The notes: generated by a model from the sequence alone, not told the origin. A stretch of 64,000 bases of DNA from Terriglobia bacterium (GCA_020073385.1 JAIQFH010000011.1:1-64000), one strand, 5' to 3'; shown: positions 9,074 through 19,506, numbered from the stretch's first letter. Numbers and translations are program-made.

Positions 9074-10054
9074 ATGAAAAACTCAAAACCATGGAAGTTT
9101 CGAATCGGACTGGGGTGCCTCGCTCTCGGAGCGATGTGCACCCTCCCTGCCTCAGCCCAGGATGCGCCTGACGTTGGCCCGCACCCGGCGCAGCCGCTGA
9201 AACCCATGGAGAGTCACATTGGACATGTGACGGGCCACGCCAAGGACGGCAAGATGGACTACCGCCGTTACTGCGCTGGCTGCCATGGCGACCAGGGTGA
9301 TGGGAACGGCGAAAACGCCCAGTGGTTGGACCCGAAGCCCCGCGATTTCACCATCGCCACCTTCAAATGCCGATCTACTCTTACCGGCACGCTGCCCACG
9401 GATGAGGACCTGTTCAATACCCTCGGGCGCGGTGTGACGAATTCTTTTATGCCGGTCTGGAACACTTTTTCCGATCAGCAGCGTGCTGACCTCGTGGCCT
9501 ATATCAAGACGTTCTCGCCGCGATGGGAAAAGGAAAAGGCCGGCGAGCCGATCAAGATTCCAGCCGAGCCTGCCGTGACCATCGAGAGCATCGCCCATGG
9601 CAAGGCTCTTTTCACGAAGCTGGAATGCTGGAAGTGCCACGGTCCGCAAGGCAAGGGAGACGGTCCTTCGGCGTCTACGTTGACCGATAGCAAGGATCAA
9701 CCCATTCGGCCCTACGATTTCTCTGCTGGTAGGGACGATTCCCGCTTCAAATGCGGTTCCACCAATCAGGATATCTACAAGATCTTCATGACCGGCGTCG
9801 ACGGCACTCCGATGCCATCATTCGCCGACACCATTCAGCCCAACGACGCCTGGGATCTGGTACATTTTCTGCGTACGCTGCAGGTGCACCGTCACAGCAA
9901 GGAAAACGACGTGCTGAAAGCGGCCGGCGGAAAGATTCCCGCCTACGTTGAGAAATCGCAAGCGCCCGCGAGCTGGTCCGGGAACCAGGGGGGCGGGAGG
10001 CCAAAACTAAGCGCCAGTGTACGGACGGACGACTTCGTCCGTCCCGGTCGCTAA
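9074..10054 (+). CDS. Diheme c-type cytochrome, exported
   Basis: This 326-residue protein starts at an ATG with GAGGAG at 9061-9066. A signal peptide (GLGCLALGAMCTLPASAQ) precedes two class I cytochrome c domains. The first has CAGCHGDQGDGNGEN and a FMPVW methionine; the second has CWKCHGPQGKGDGPS and a TPMPSF methionine as likely axial ligand. It is encoded 19 nt after the heme-bearing barrel and is presumably its periplasmic electron partner. The final residues (from about SASVRTDDFVRPGR) are read through an intergenic-type palindromic repeat that starts near 10016, so the native C-terminus has been extended or replaced by repeat sequence. Confidence 0.85.
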   Translation: MKNSKPWKFRIGLGCLALGAMCTLPASAQDAPDVGPHPAQPLKPMESHIGHVTGHAKDGKMDYRRYCAGCHGDQGDGNGENAQWLDPKPRDFTIATFKCRSTLTGTLPTDEDLFNTLGRGVTNSFMPVWNTFSDQQRADLVAYIKTFSPRWEKEKAGEPIKIPAEPAVTIESIAHGKALFTKLECWKCHGPQGKGDGPSASTLTDSKDQPIRPYDFSAGRDDSRFKCGSTNQDIYKIFMTGVDGTPMPSFADTIQPNDAWDLVHFLRTLQVHRHSKENDVLKAAGGKIPAYVEKSQAPASWSGNQGGGRPKLSASVRTDDFVRPGR

Positions 10055-10066
10055 GCGACCGTGCCA
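10016..10066. repeat. Palindromic repeat overlapping the cytochrome stop codon
   Basis: Two small hairpins sit in tandem: GGACGACTTCGTCC and CGGTCGCTAAGCGACCG. The stop codon TAA is inside the second loop. Related 'ggacgaaggcgtccg...ctacac' motifs are found at about 13220-13255 and 62795-62818, in non-coding DNA. Confidence 0.7.
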
Positions 10067-10186
10067 CTGCCGGAGCACCCCCCGATCTATAGGTCGAACC
10101 ACACCCGTTTGCGCTTCCGCAACCGTTGTTTTGACTTACGGGCTGACGCGCCTTAGCATGGCTCACCACGGCATTCGGGGACTTCT

Positions 10187-13135
10187 TTGCTCGATCAGAC
10201 CATCTCTCACTACCGGATCGTCGAAAAACTCGGCGGCGGAGGAATGGGTGTCGTCTACAAAGCCGAGGACACTCGCCTGGGACGCTTCGTCGCGCTGAAG
10301 TTTCTGCCCGAAGATTTAGCGCAGGACCGCCAGGCGCTGGAACGGTTCCGGCGGGAGGCGAAAGCGGCGTCGGCGCTGAACCATCCGAACATCTGCACGA
10401 TCTACGACATCGGCGAGGATGGCGGCAAGACATTCCTCGTGATGGAGTTTCTGGACGGCGCGACGCTGAAGCACTTGATCGCGGGACGTCCTATGGAACT
10501 GGAGACCATTCTGTCGCTGGGCATCGAGATCGCCGACGCGCTCGATGCGGCGCACGCGGGCGGGATCGTTCATCGCGACATCAAGCCGGCGAATCTTTTT
10601 GTCACCAAGCGCGGACACGCGAAGATTCTCGACTTCGGGTTAGCGAAGGTAAAGGCCGAACCGCGCGACTCGGGCAACATTGGTGACCTCACGGCGCCTA
10701 CTGCCGTCGCGCTGGAAGAGCACCTGACCAGCCCCGGTTCTACCCTCGGCACTGTGGCGTACATGTCGCCGGAGCAGGCCAAGGGGAAGGAACTCGACAA
10801 TCGCACCGACCTGTTCTCGTTCGGCGTGGTGCTTTACGAAATGGCCACCGGAACGTTGCCCTTCCGCGGAGACACCTCAGCCCTGATCTTCGACGCGATT
10901 CTGAATCGCGCGCCGGTTGCGCCGGTTCGGCTGAATGCCGATCTCCCGGCGAAATTTGAAGACATCATTAATAAGGCTCTGGAGAAGGATCGCAACTTGC
11001 GCTACCAGAGCGCGGCGGACATTCGCGCCGACCTGCAACGATTGAAGCGTGACACGGACAGCGGGCGCGCCATTGCGCAGAGTTCAGGATCGATCCCCGC
11101 TGCGTCGGAAACTCCGGCACAGCCCGCAAGAACAACGTCTTCCGCCAAAATGCCAGTTCAGACTTCGGCTTCATCAGCCTTGACGCCGGCCGCGGCGAGC
11201 GTCGAGAGCAAGTCAAACATCAAGCGGAAGATAATTCTGCCCGTCGCGGCAGGAGTGCTCGTCGTCCTAGTCGGGCTGGGGATGTATCTGCGATCGAGAA
11301 CGTCCGGCCGTCTCACTGAGAAGGACAGTGTGCTGCTGGCAGATTTCGTAAACACGACGGGCGATCCCGTGTTCGATGGCACGCTGAAGCAGGCGTTGGC
11401 GGTGCAACTCGAGCAGTCGCCGTATCTGAATATTGTTCCCGATTCGAAGATCCACGATGCGTTGCGCCTGATGGGACGCTCAGGGGAGGAACGCGTCACG
11501 AACGACGTTGCCCGGGAAATCTGTCAGCGGCAAGGAATCAAGGCGCTGCTGACGGGATCGATTGCAGGACTTGGCAACCATTACGTCATCATGCTGTCGG
11601 CGCTCAACGGCGCAACCGGCGATGCGCTGGCCCGCGAGCAGGTCGAGGTCGACAGTAAAGAGCAAGTGCTGAAATCGCTCGACAAGGCCGCCTCCAGCCT
11701 GCGCCAGAAAATGGGTGAATCGCTATCTTCGGTGCAGCAGTTTGCGAAACCCCTGGAACTGGCAACAACTTCCTCGCTGGAAGCTCTGCAGGAATTCAGT
11801 CAAGGGCAGTCGGAACATCAAGACACAAACGATGAAGCAGCCATTCCACACCTGAAGCGCGCCATCGAACTCGACCCGAATTTTGCGATGGCTTGGGCCA
11901 CCCTGGGTGTCTGCTATAACAATACGACCCGGCTCACTGATGCTCAGCAAGCGCTGAAGAAGGCCTATGAATTACGCGATCGGGCCAGCGAGCGCGAAAA
12001 ATTCTACATCCAGGCGCATTACTACGACGAGGTCACGCACGATCCGGAGAAGGCTTTGGCGGCCTATGCCGAGTGGAGGCAGACATATCCTCGCGATACC
12101 GTGCCTTTCGACAACGCGGCCCTGGCCTATAGCACCATCGGTCAACAAGAAAAAGCGCTCGGACTCGCCAGTGAGGCCGTTCGGCTGGACCCAAAAGATG
12201 TCTACGCTTATTCCAATCTTGCGGGCGCTTACCTGTCTCTGAATCGTTTCGACGAAGCCAAGAGCGTTGCCGAACGCGCGATAGCCCAAAAAATCGACGG
12301 ACCCAACCTGCGCGGGGTGCTGACTGATATCGCCTACATTCGCGGTGACTGGGCCACGTACGACCACGTGGTCGATTTGTCTCGCGGCACTCCAAACGAA
12401 CCTTTTGTGCTGCTGTTTAAGGCATCCGGCCAGGAGGCGCTAGGAAAGGTAAAGGCGGCCCGGGCTACATGGCAGCAGGCGCGAAGCATACTGTTGAATG
12501 CGGGTATCAAAGACTTCGCCGGCGCGCTATTTGATGTCGAGGCCGTGAACGAGTGCTCTATTGGTTACCAGGCTTACGGGACGACCGCAGCTTCCCAGGC
12601 CGTGCAAATATCGAGCAGTAGTGAAGTCCGGGCCTATGCCGCTTTAGCGTTTGCATGCACCGGGGATACGGGAAAATCCGCTTCTCTGGTTGCCGCGTTG
12701 GGGCGCGATTTTCCCGAGAACCGTTATCTGCAGATGATCATGTTTCCGATCATCGAAGCTGCGTCGCGTCTCGAGAAAAATCAGCCGTCGGAAGCGATCG
12801 CCGCACTGGAGCCGGTCCGTCCTTATGAACTCGGAGTTGGACCCAACGGATCGGGTTTTTGGCCAAATCACCTGCGGGGACTGGCTTACCTCAAACTGCA
12901 CGATGGCGCCAAGGCAGCAGCCGAGTTCCAGCGCATTCTCGATCATCAGGGGGTATCGGCTACCGATCCGATCTACACGCTGGCACGGGTGAATATCGGC
13001 CGCGCTTATGCAATGCAAGGGGACAACGCGAAAGCGCGGACGGCGTATCAGGATTTCTTCGCGCTGTGGAAAGACGCGGATCCGGATGTGCCGATTCTCA
13101 AGGCAGCGCGGGCCGAATACGAGAAGTTGAAGTAG
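10187..13135 (+). CDS. Membrane-anchored serine/threonine protein kinase with TPR repeats
   Basis: Of 982 residues, 8-275 form a Hanks-type kinase: glycine loop [20 protein letters not shown] lysine at about 39, catalytic [10 protein letters not shown] at about 127, DFGLAK at about 149 and [10 protein letters not shown] Ser/Thr/Pro/Ala-rich linker follows, then one membrane helix (about 347-365, [19 protein letters not shown]). The outer part holds a conserved '[16 protein letters not shown]' domain (about 380-520), common in acidobacterial kinases and resembling an adenylate-cyclase-associated TPR leader, and then multiple TPR-like helical pairs to the end. The TTG start has a GGGGA upstream. 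All catalytic residues appear intact, so it should be active. Its signal and targets are unknown. Confidence 0.88.
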   Translation: MLDQTISHYRIVEKLGGGGMGVVYKAEDTRLGRFVALKFLPEDLAQDRQALERFRREAKAASALNHPNICTIYDIGEDGGKTFLVMEFLDGATLKHLIAGRPMELETILSLGIEIADALDAAHAGGIVHRDIKPANLFVTKRGHAKILDFGLAKVKAEPRDSGNIGDLTAPTAVALEEHLTSPGSTLGTVAYMSPEQAKGKELDNRTDLFSFGVVLYEMATGTLPFRGDTSALIFDAILNRAPVAPVRLNADLPAKFEDIINKALEKDRNLRYQSAADIRADLQRLKRDTDSGRAIAQSSGSIPAASETPAQPARTTSSAKMPVQTSASSALTPAAASVESKSNIKRKIILPVAAGVLVVLVGLGMYLRSRTSGRLTEKDSVLLADFVNTTGDPVFDGTLKQALAVQLEQSPYLNIVPDSKIHDALRLMGRSGEERVTNDVAREICQRQGIKALLTGSIAGLGNHYVIMLSALNGATGDALAREQVEVDSKEQVLKSLDKAASSLRQKMGESLSSVQQFAKPLELATTSSLEALQEFSQGQSEHQDTNDEAAIPHLKRAIELDPNFAMAWATLGVCYNNTTRLTDAQQALKKAYELRDRASEREKFYIQAHYYDEVTHDPEKALAAYAEWRQTYPRDTVPFDNAALAYSTIGQQEKALGLASEAVRLDPKDVYAYSNLAGAYLSLNRFDEAKSVAERAIAQKIDGPNLRGVLTDIAYIRGDWATYDHVVDLSRGTPNEPFVLLFKASGQEALGKVKAARATWQQARSILLNAGIKDFAGALFDVEAVNECSIGYQAYGTTAASQAVQISSSSEVRAYAALAFACTGDTGKSASLVAALGRDFPENRYLQMIMFPIIEAASRLEKNQPSEAIAALEPVRPYELGVGPNGSGFWPNHLRGLAYLKLHDGAKAAAEFQRILDHQGVSATDPIYTLARVNIGRAYAMQGDNAKARTAYQDFFALWKDADPDVPILKAARAEYEKLK

Positions 13136-13274
13136 ATCTCTGGTTCGGCGGCTTGGAATGAGGGCTGCCCTGCGCGAAGGCGCCGGCGCGACCTCAGCGG
13201 CGGGCACGCTCGTTTCGCTCGCGGGACGGACGAAGGCGTCCGCCCCTACACAAGACGTTCCCTGGTGTGCGCTT

Positions 13275-15833
13275 CTACTGCGATCCGCCTGCGGCGTGCG
13301 CCGGCGCATTCTTCACATACTTGTCAAACCAGCGGAGCATCTCGTAGACCATCTGCTCGTTTGACTCCATGGCTGTATACCAGTGGGGCTCGTGCGGGAG
13401 CATCACCAGACGGGCGGTGCCACCGTTGCCCCGGATGGCTTCGTAGAGCTTGTGCGCCTGCAGTGGCGTCGTGCCGGGATTCGCATCTTCGGCGCCGTGC
13501 ATGATGAGAAGCGGTGTCTTCATCTTGTCGGCGACGAAGAATGGGGAGACTTTTAGATAGACGTCCGGGGCCTCCCACACCGATCGGCGTTCATTCTGGA
13601 AACCGAAAGGCGTCAGTGTCTTGTTAAAGGAGCCGCTGGTTGCGACTCCTGCCCGGAAGAGGTCGGAATGGGCGACCAGGTTCACGGTCATGAGAGCGCC
13701 GTGGCTGTGGCCGGTAACTCCGATGCGCTCAGGATCGGCAACGCCCAGCCGCACCGCTTCATCGACAGCGGCTTTCGCGTCGGCGACGAGCTGGTCGAGA
13801 TAAGTGTCGTAGGCTTTCTTCGGATCGCCGATGATGGGGAATGCTGCGTTGTCGATGATGGCGTAGCCGGCGAGCAGCAACAATCTGTATTGTCGCAGTT
13901 GCGTAAAAGTCTCCTGCGAGCCGGCGACCTGACCCGCAGTGGAGGCGTCGGCATAGTCGAGAGGATAAGCGTAAAGAATTGTAGGGACGCGCGTGCCTTC
14001 CTGATAGCCGGGCGGTGTATAGAGCGTGAACGACAAGTCCAGACCGTCGGCGCGCTTGTATTTGACCAGCCGCTTTTTGATCGCACGCACTTCGGGAGTT
14101 GGATCAGGAATGTGAGTGATCGCGACGCTGGTGGAAGTAACAGTCGCTTCTCCCGCGGGTGCGTCTACGGCGCTTCCGAGCGTTCGTGTGAACGCGTTCG
14201 GCGGCTCGGTGGGCGATTGATGCCAGGTCAGGAAAGTCCGCGTGTCCGGGCCGGTGAAGGAAAGAAATCGCTCGAGGCAATTCTTATCGCTGCGAAAGAG
14301 ACGCTCGGTCTTTAGCGTCTTGAGATCAAGACGGTCGAGGAATGGACGATCTCCATCGGGCGAAGAACCGACTCCTGCAAGGTAGACAGAATCGCCGTCC
14401 TGGCGAACCACCCACGAGCCGTTCGGCAACTGGCGCTTCACTGTGGTGCCGGGGTTCTTGTATCGCTCGTCGGTCGAAAGATCCCAAAGCAGGCGCGGCT
14501 TCTGTTGTAAATCATCTACGTTGAGGACGAAGGCCTTCCTCCAGTGCCGATTGTTGTCGTACTCGGCCAACAGGGCGACGCTGGGTTGTTCGCCCCAGGC
14601 GAAGCCGGTGTAACGCTGCTTGGTGCGGATGATTTCGATCGCTGGCGAATCGAATTGCGCCTTCAGCAGCATAACCTTGTCGCGCGCCGGAACATTCACG
14701 TTCCAGTCGCCGCCATCGAGCGCTTCCGCATAGATGAGGGTCGCGGGATCGGTAGCACGCCAGGAAAAATCACGCGGACCCAGCGGAACTCCGTCGATGG
14801 GAACACGATCCGCCAGGGGAAGGGATGCGATGGTATGAGTCAGAATGTGAGTGCGCTGGGAGACGTCCCAGACTTCAACTTCTTTCGGAAATCGCTCGTA
14901 GGTCACAACGTACGAGTAGGGCCTGTGGATCGCGGTGACGAGGATGTGGTGACCATCGGGCGCTGGATCGATCGACTCGTAATTTCCGGGCTTTCCGATG
15001 GGCGTGATCGCGGAGCTGGCGGCGTCGACTATCGCAAGTTGCGACGCGGCGTAATAATCGAAGAGATCTTCATCGTGCTTGTTGCCGAGCGTGTCACGGT
15101 TTTCGTAGGTGCTGCTCTGGCCTTTTTCGCCTTCGGTCTCCTGGATGCTTGGGCCAATCGGCATGATGGGCTCGGGTGGCGGCGCGCCCATTCCCTTGGG
15201 GACCAGTTTGACCAGAAGGGTTTTCTGGTCGGGCATCCATTGCAATTCGTCATTGAGCATCGGGTTGAGACGGGCGCCGGGCACTCGATGGACTGCTCCA
15301 GTCTTGGCATCGCCAATCCAGAGCTCGACTGATTCGGGAGCGATATTCACAAAGGCGAATCGTTTTCCATAGGCGGCCCACGTCGGTTCGCCCGGGCAAG
15401 CGCCGGCGGGAAGCGCGAGATGGATTTGCGTCGCGTCGGCGATGTGTACCAGGTCGAAACTCCGCGCGCACGGAGTGATGCCGTAGCCGCCGGGTGTGTC
15501 GTGCTTGCTATGATTGCCGGGCTCGACGCGAACTCCGGCCAGCCGCAAAAAAGGCGTCGCCACTCGGGAGATCGTAGGGTAGTCTTGCCAGGATACAAGC
15601 AGGATCGCGTTGTGGGTCGGGCTCACCGAAGGATATGGCGGGGAGGGCGCGTGCATTACGTCCAAAATATTTTTCGGCGGCTGGTTGTATCCCGACGCCG
15701 TTTCGGCTGGCTTCGCGGGTGCCGAGGTCGCTTTCGACGAAGGTGCATTCGACTGCGCCGCTGTGGGAAGGGATATGGTGAAGGCGACAAGAGCTCCGAA
15801 CACGAGGCAGTTCAAGACTCTTCGAAGTGGCAT
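13275..15833 (-). CDS. Secreted prolyl-oligopeptidase-family (S9) peptidase, glutamyl endopeptidase-like
   Basis: This 852-residue protein has a signal peptide (LNCLVFGALVAFTISLPTAA). The middle part is a beta-propeller; the C-terminal alpha/beta hydrolase domain has the nucleophile in GVTGHSHGALMTVNLVAHS (about residue 709), the aspartate in MHGAEDANPGT (about 781) and the histidine in LPHEPHWY (about 814). The blocks TLTPFGFQNERRSVWEA and YLKVSPFFVADKMKTPLLIM are those I know from the chloroplast glutamyl endopeptidase-like S9 group, which usually has GHSYGA; here Tyr is replaced by His. Likely it degrades peptides in the periplasm. Acidobacterial genomes carry many such paralogs. Confidence 0.85.
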   Translation of the reverse strand: MPLRRVLNCLVFGALVAFTISLPTAAQSNAPSSKATSAPAKPAETASGYNQPPKNILDVMHAPSPPYPSVSPTHNAILLVSWQDYPTISRVATPFLRLAGVRVEPGNHSKHDTPGGYGITPCARSFDLVHIADATQIHLALPAGACPGEPTWAAYGKRFAFVNIAPESVELWIGDAKTGAVHRVPGARLNPMLNDELQWMPDQKTLLVKLVPKGMGAPPPEPIMPIGPSIQETEGEKGQSSTYENRDTLGNKHDEDLFDYYAASQLAIVDAASSAITPIGKPGNYESIDPAPDGHHILVTAIHRPYSYVVTYERFPKEVEVWDVSQRTHILTHTIASLPLADRVPIDGVPLGPRDFSWRATDPATLIYAEALDGGDWNVNVPARDKVMLLKAQFDSPAIEIIRTKQRYTGFAWGEQPSVALLAEYDNNRHWRKAFVLNVDDLQQKPRLLWDLSTDERYKNPGTTVKRQLPNGSWVVRQDGDSVYLAGVGSSPDGDRPFLDRLDLKTLKTERLFRSDKNCLERFLSFTGPDTRTFLTWHQSPTEPPNAFTRTLGSAVDAPAGEATVTSTSVAITHIPDPTPEVRAIKKRLVKYKRADGLDLSFTLYTPPGYQEGTRVPTILYAYPLDYADASTAGQVAGSQETFTQLRQYRLLLLAGYAIIDNAAFPIIGDPKKAYDTYLDQLVADAKAAVDEAVRLGVADPERIGVTGHSHGALMTVNLVAHSDLFRAGVATSGSFNKTLTPFGFQNERRSVWEAPDVYLKVSPFFVADKMKTPLLIMHGAEDANPGTTPLQAHKLYEAIRGNGGTARLVMLPHEPHWYTAMESNEQMVYEMLRWFDKYVKNAPAHAAGGSQ

Positions 15834-16047
15834 AGTTCCCTCCGCTCCAACGACAAACGCAGATCATGTCTCGGGCTTTGTAATCCACACTCCGGCGTTG
15901 TCTTTTGCTTCAGTGATAGTAGCGTCGGGTAGATTACAGGCGCCAAATCTTACGTTGGAAGAAACTGGCAAGTCAATGAAAGGCTTGTGAGAGATGGCGG
16001 CAGGTACGGAACGGAGAAAATTCGCGACGACGATCTTGCCTATGACG

Positions 16048-16641
16048 TCAATGTAACGTCACAATTGCCGGATGTATTTCCCACAAAGTCGCTACCGGGC
16101 CGCGATCGTGCTCGAAGTCTTCGAATGCCATCCCGACGACGTCGATGGCTAAAGCCTGGGGAAGTTCGCCTCCGTGCTGCGAATCAAGGCGAAAGCCATG
16201 CTGTTTGAGTTGCGCCTGCAGAGTTTGTCGAGCACTGCAATATTCGCTGTCGACCGGGGTTTCCACGATCATCCGCAACGAGCTTTTGTCGGCAGTCTGT
16301 GAAATCTCCATCGAGACGTCACAATCGAGCGCGTTCACGCTAGCCTTCTGCAAAAATGCATTGGCAATGTGGAAAACCTCAAGCTCGCGACCACTGCGCG
16401 GGGCATCGGGAGGAATGAAGATGTCTTGAGGCCACGTAAGAATGGTCTCTACCGAAACTTCTTGCGGAGTCGCTTTCGGTATCGGGACATGCTTGGCGGC
16501 ATGTCGATAATCCAGGATGTCTGGTTCCACTGGAAGACATTTACAAAGATCTTCCGGCGTCGGCTGCAAGAAGCCGTAATCCTGCCCACTGCAGCTCGCC
16601 ATCGATGCGGCGAGGAGAATTGTCGCCACGAACAGATTCAC
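16048..16641 (-). CDS. Putative lipoprotein of unknown function
   Basis: This 197-residue protein begins at a GTG. The N-terminus MNLFVATILLAASMASC resembles a lipoprotein signal with the lipidated cysteine at residue 17. The mature part contains PTPEDLCKCLPVEPDILDYR and several more cysteines, which might form disulfides after export. No domain was recognised. It is a single gene between an S9 peptidase and an IPT/TIG lipoprotein, all on the minus strand. Confidence 0.55.
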   Translation of the reverse strand: MNLFVATILLAASMASCSGQDYGFLQPTPEDLCKCLPVEPDILDYRHAAKHVPIPKATPQEVSVETILTWPQDIFIPPDAPRSGRELEVFHIANAFLQKASVNALDCDVSMEISQTADKSSLRMIVETPVDSEYCSARQTLQAQLKQHGFRLDSQHGGELPQALAIDVVGMAFEDFEHDRGPVATLWEIHPAIVTLH

Positions 16642-16850
16642 ATGTCCGTGTCTTCTACCTTTGTCACTCAGCTGTGACTCTGCGATGTTCGGCTCCCCAA
16701 ATTGATTTCAGCCAGAGTTAAAGAAAAATGGCAGCAGACTGGATGCTGAATACTGCTTCGAGGTTGGGGTCGAACGACCACGACCCAGTTTCCAAACACG
16801 CTTGCGGGACACTCGGTTTCTGACACATGGTCTTCTTTCCCGGCCAGACC

Positions 16851-17252
16851 TTAGTTCACGGTCAACAGGAGAGTGCTGCTGTGGCCTCCGCTGGTGCAGC
16901 CCAGATCTCCCGAGTTTCCGCTGGGAGTCTGCACCATGATCTTAACCGACCCCGGCCCAGAGACGACAGCTGAGGAGAGCTTTACGGTCAACTTCTGGGG
17001 GCTCACAATAGTGGCGGCGATCGGAGTGGTGTTCACCACCACTTGCGACGAAGAAACGAATTGCTCGCCAGTCACCGTGATCGTTACTCCTTGTTGCACT
17101 TCGGAGAACGTCACCTCGGCGGGTAAGAGCGACCCAATCACAGGGGCGGGCCTGGCACTCCCGCACAGGGGATTCAAAGTGTTGTTGCAACCTGGAAGGA
17201 CAAGAACGGCGAGCAGGCTGGCGATCGACAGAGCGCAAGCGCGGGAAGGCAT
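16851..17252 (-). CDS. Small IPT/TIG-domain lipoprotein
   Basis: This 133-residue protein has a classical lipoprotein signal (SIASLLAVLVLPGC, lipobox LPGC). The rest forms a single immunoglobulin-like IPT/TIG fold: it opens with APVIGSLLPAEVTFSEVQQG and continues with VTITVTGEQFVSSSQVVVN, typical of TIG modules. AGGAG stands before the ATG. Two cysteines (CGSA near the start and LGCTSGG near the end) may link the ends of the domain. It is a surface or periplasmic protein of unknown partner. Acidobacteria use such modules in large secreted proteins; a stand-alone single-domain version is less usual. Confidence 0.7.
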   Translation of the reverse strand: MPSRACALSIASLLAVLVLPGCNNTLNPLCGSARPAPVIGSLLPAEVTFSEVQQGVTITVTGEQFVSSSQVVVNTTPIAATIVSPQKLTVKLSSAVVSGPGSVKIMVQTPSGNSGDLGCTSGGHSSTLLLTVN

Positions 17253-17576
17253 GGGGACTCCTAGTAGTACGCCTCAATTCTGAGACGAGATGCCTTGCAG
17301 TGCCGCTTCTAGTACAGACTCTCGGCCTTAGCAATGCACGGCAGGTAAAGAGTAGCTCATCTGCTAACCGCATGAATCCAGACTTCTTATGAAGAAAAAT
17401 CAACTACTGCCGCGGCCGAGTCAACCAAGATGCATCCCTGCCCGTTGGTGAAATATTCGCGATAGCACTCACAATATTGCCATTGCACTCGTTAACTCCC
17501 GCTTTTCAACTTTAGAATCCAACCTCGATTCGCACTCGTCTGATATGTTGTAATCTCCCCAGTTGTCTCAAAATCA
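17253..17576. other. Divergent promoter region, nothing specific seen
   Basis: These 324 bp lie between two outward-reading genes, the TIG lipoprotein (minus) and the EamA transporter (plus). Promoters for both must be here, but no convincing -35/-10 pair or operator was identified. Confidence 0.5.
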
Positions 17577-18527
17577 ATGCATTCTGCTCAACGCCCAAGC
17601 CGGTGGATGGTAATTCTCGCCTTCGGACTCGTGTACCTGTTCTGGGGCTCGACTTACTTGGGGATTGATATCGCGGTGCAGACCATTCCTCCTGCCTTGA
17701 TGTGCGGACTGCGCTTCTCGGTGGCAGGTTTGGTGATGCTGGCAGTGTGTGCGGCGACCGGGCACAGGATTCGGTACTCACCGCGGCAGATCGCGTTGTC
17801 GGCGATTGTGGGCTTGCTGCTGCTGATGGGCGGGAATCTGACGCTGTCGTATGCGGAGTTGACCGTGTCGTCGGGGCTGTCTGCGTTGATTATCGCAATC
17901 ACGCCGCTTTGGTTTCTGGTGCTCGACTCGCTGCTTCTGGGTGACCATCACATTTCGGGGCGCGGCAAGGCAGGGCTGGCGCTGGGGATAGTCGGACTGT
18001 TCGTCCTGGTATGGCCGGACCTGCAAGCGGGTAGCCTGGGTCGGCGGGAACTCATCGCATCGCTCAGTCTGATCGGCGGATCGTTCAGTTGGGCGCTGGG
18101 CTCGGTGCTGTCGAAGAAGTGGCAATCGGGCATGGATGTATTCGGCGCTACAGCGTGGCAGGTTACAGCGGCGGGCGCGGGGAATCTTTTATTCGCGTTC
18201 TTGAACGGCGATCTGAAGCATGCCACATGGGCTCCACGCAGCCTGGCGGCGGTGGGCTATCTGGTGGTTTGCGGATCGTGGATTGGATACACCGCCTACA
18301 TCTGGCTGCTCGAGCATGTACCGACTTCGAAGGTATCGACGTACGCGTACGTGAATCCTGTCGTCGCAGTTTTTCTGGGATGGCTGGTGTTGCATGAGAA
18401 GGTAGACCGGTTCATCCTGGCGGGAAGCGCGATCGTGGTGGTATCGGTGATCCTGGTGACCAGCGCGAAGATTAAGGAAAAGGTTGTCGCAGAGCAACTG
18501 CCCGCAGTCGAAGCAGCAGGAGATTGA
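17577..18527 (+). CDS. EamA/DMT-family metabolite exporter
   Basis: This 316-residue inner-membrane protein has ten predicted hydrophobic helices arranged as two EamA repeats. Family marks include YLFWGSTYLGIDIAVQTIPP near the start, LRFSVAGLVMLA, and in the second repeat SWIGYTAYIWLLEHVPTSKV followed by YVNPVVAVFLGWLVLHEK. It belongs to the drug/metabolite transporter superfamily, whose members mostly export amino acids or similar metabolites. The substrate is not predictable. The gene is monocistronic and is followed by repeat DNA. Confidence 0.85.
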   Translation: MHSAQRPSRWMVILAFGLVYLFWGSTYLGIDIAVQTIPPALMCGLRFSVAGLVMLAVCAATGHRIRYSPRQIALSAIVGLLLLMGGNLTLSYAELTVSSGLSALIIAITPLWFLVLDSLLLGDHHISGRGKAGLALGIVGLFVLVWPDLQAGSLGRRELIASLSLIGGSFSWALGSVLSKKWQSGMDVFGATAWQVTAAGAGNLLFAFLNGDLKHATWAPRSLAAVGYLVVCGSWIGYTAYIWLLEHVPTSKVSTYAYVNPVVAVFLGWLVLHEKVDRFILAGSAIVVVSVILVTSAKIKEKVVAEQLPAVEAAGD

Positions 18528-18594
18528 GGGAAGTCAGAAGTCAGAAGTTAGAAGTCAGAAGTCAGATTTGAGATTGAAGATTCCTTTTTTGCGA

Positions 18595-18740
18595 TGTCAT
18601 CCTGAACGACGGCTGGAATCTTCGATGACATGGATGGGAAGGCCCGCAATGCATGCGGCGCACGAGATCTCGACTACTTCATTGCCACTTGCGCATGTCG
18701 TAAGGTCCCTCGGAGGGCTACCGCCCTCCTCAGGATGACA
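18595..18740. repeat. MITE-like repeat with 11-bp terminal inverted repeats
   Basis: It begins TGTCATCCTGA and ends TCAGGATGACA. Inside are 'gagatctcgactacttcattgcc' related sequence and a 'gtccctcggagggct' hairpin. It is a shorter, inverted relative of the 176-bp copies at 55656-55831 and 56277-56452, and is flanked by 'gaagtcagaagtcagaa' tandem words. Confidence 0.75.
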
Positions 18741-18813
18741 TCGCGAATCTGCTCCTATCTCACCCTCCCGAGTTTTTTCAATCTGAAATCTGAAATCTCA
18801 AATCTGCAATCAC

Positions 18814-19506
18814 TTATTTGCTCGCTTCCTCGTCTTCCTCAGCGTCAGTCACCACGTCCGCTACATGTCCGCGAATGGCGAAGGTTTGTTTATCGGAGCC
18901 TGCCGTTTCGAAGCTGACTCGCACCGGGGATCGCTGCCAGACCGGCGCGGAACAGGCTGAGTCGGGCGCAGCGTCGTCAGGCAAGGCCGCCGGAAGAGCC
19001 TTCTTCAACACAGGCTTTCTGCGGTTCAATTCGGCGACGATGGCGAATCGCTTGTTGCCGTCGTCGGACACTCCGCAGTAGGCGACGTAGTCTCGAAACC
19101 ACGTCGCGGCCGAGTACACCACATCGAAGTCCGGCAGGTTGACGGGCGAAATGCGGCCGGTCAGCCGATCGACCAGCAGCCAACCGCCGCGCTGCCATTG
19201 CCATCGTGGGGCCGAATCCTCGGGGAGGCTGTCGTTTATGCGAAAGACGCGACGCACTACAAACAGGCGCTCAGTAACCTCGTGAGCCGATCCCAGCACG
19301 TACTCCCGCACTCGGCCATCCACAATTAAAGGACGAATCTTCAGCGTCATCACCTTGTCGTCAGCGGTCGTCCCTGCTGTCCATGGCACGGGCATCCATT
19401 TTCCGAAGGAGATGACGTGGGGTTTTGTAGTGGCTACTGAAGAGCCAGCAAGTACAAAAGCCACGAACAAGAGAGTTGAACAGTTGGTTATAAGATTGCT
19501 CCGCAT
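18814..19506 (-). CDS. Exported protein of unknown function
   Basis: From the ATG at 19506 this is 230 residues; a TTG at 19542 would add 12. The N-terminus (CSTLLFVAFVLAGSSVATT) is a signal peptide. The mature part has KPHVISFGKWMPVPW followed by beta-rich sequence containing LRPLIVDGR-like and RWQWQRGGWLLVDRLTGRIS motifs, and an acidic tail (DAEEDEEASK). I have seen this arrangement among uncharacterised acidobacterial periplasmic proteins, but know no function. It reads away from the HD-GYP regulator, with which it shares an upstream region. Confidence 0.65.
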   Translation of the reverse strand: MRSNLITNCSTLLFVAFVLAGSSVATTKPHVISFGKWMPVPWTAGTTADDKVMTLKIRPLIVDGRVREYVLGSAHEVTERLFVVRRVFRINDSLPEDSAPRWQWQRGGWLLVDRLTGRISPVNLPDFDVVYSAATWFRDYVAYCGVSDDGNKRFAIVAELNRRKPVLKKALPAALPDDAAPDSACSAPVWQRSPVRVSFETAGSDKQTFAIRGHVADVVTDAEEDEEASK

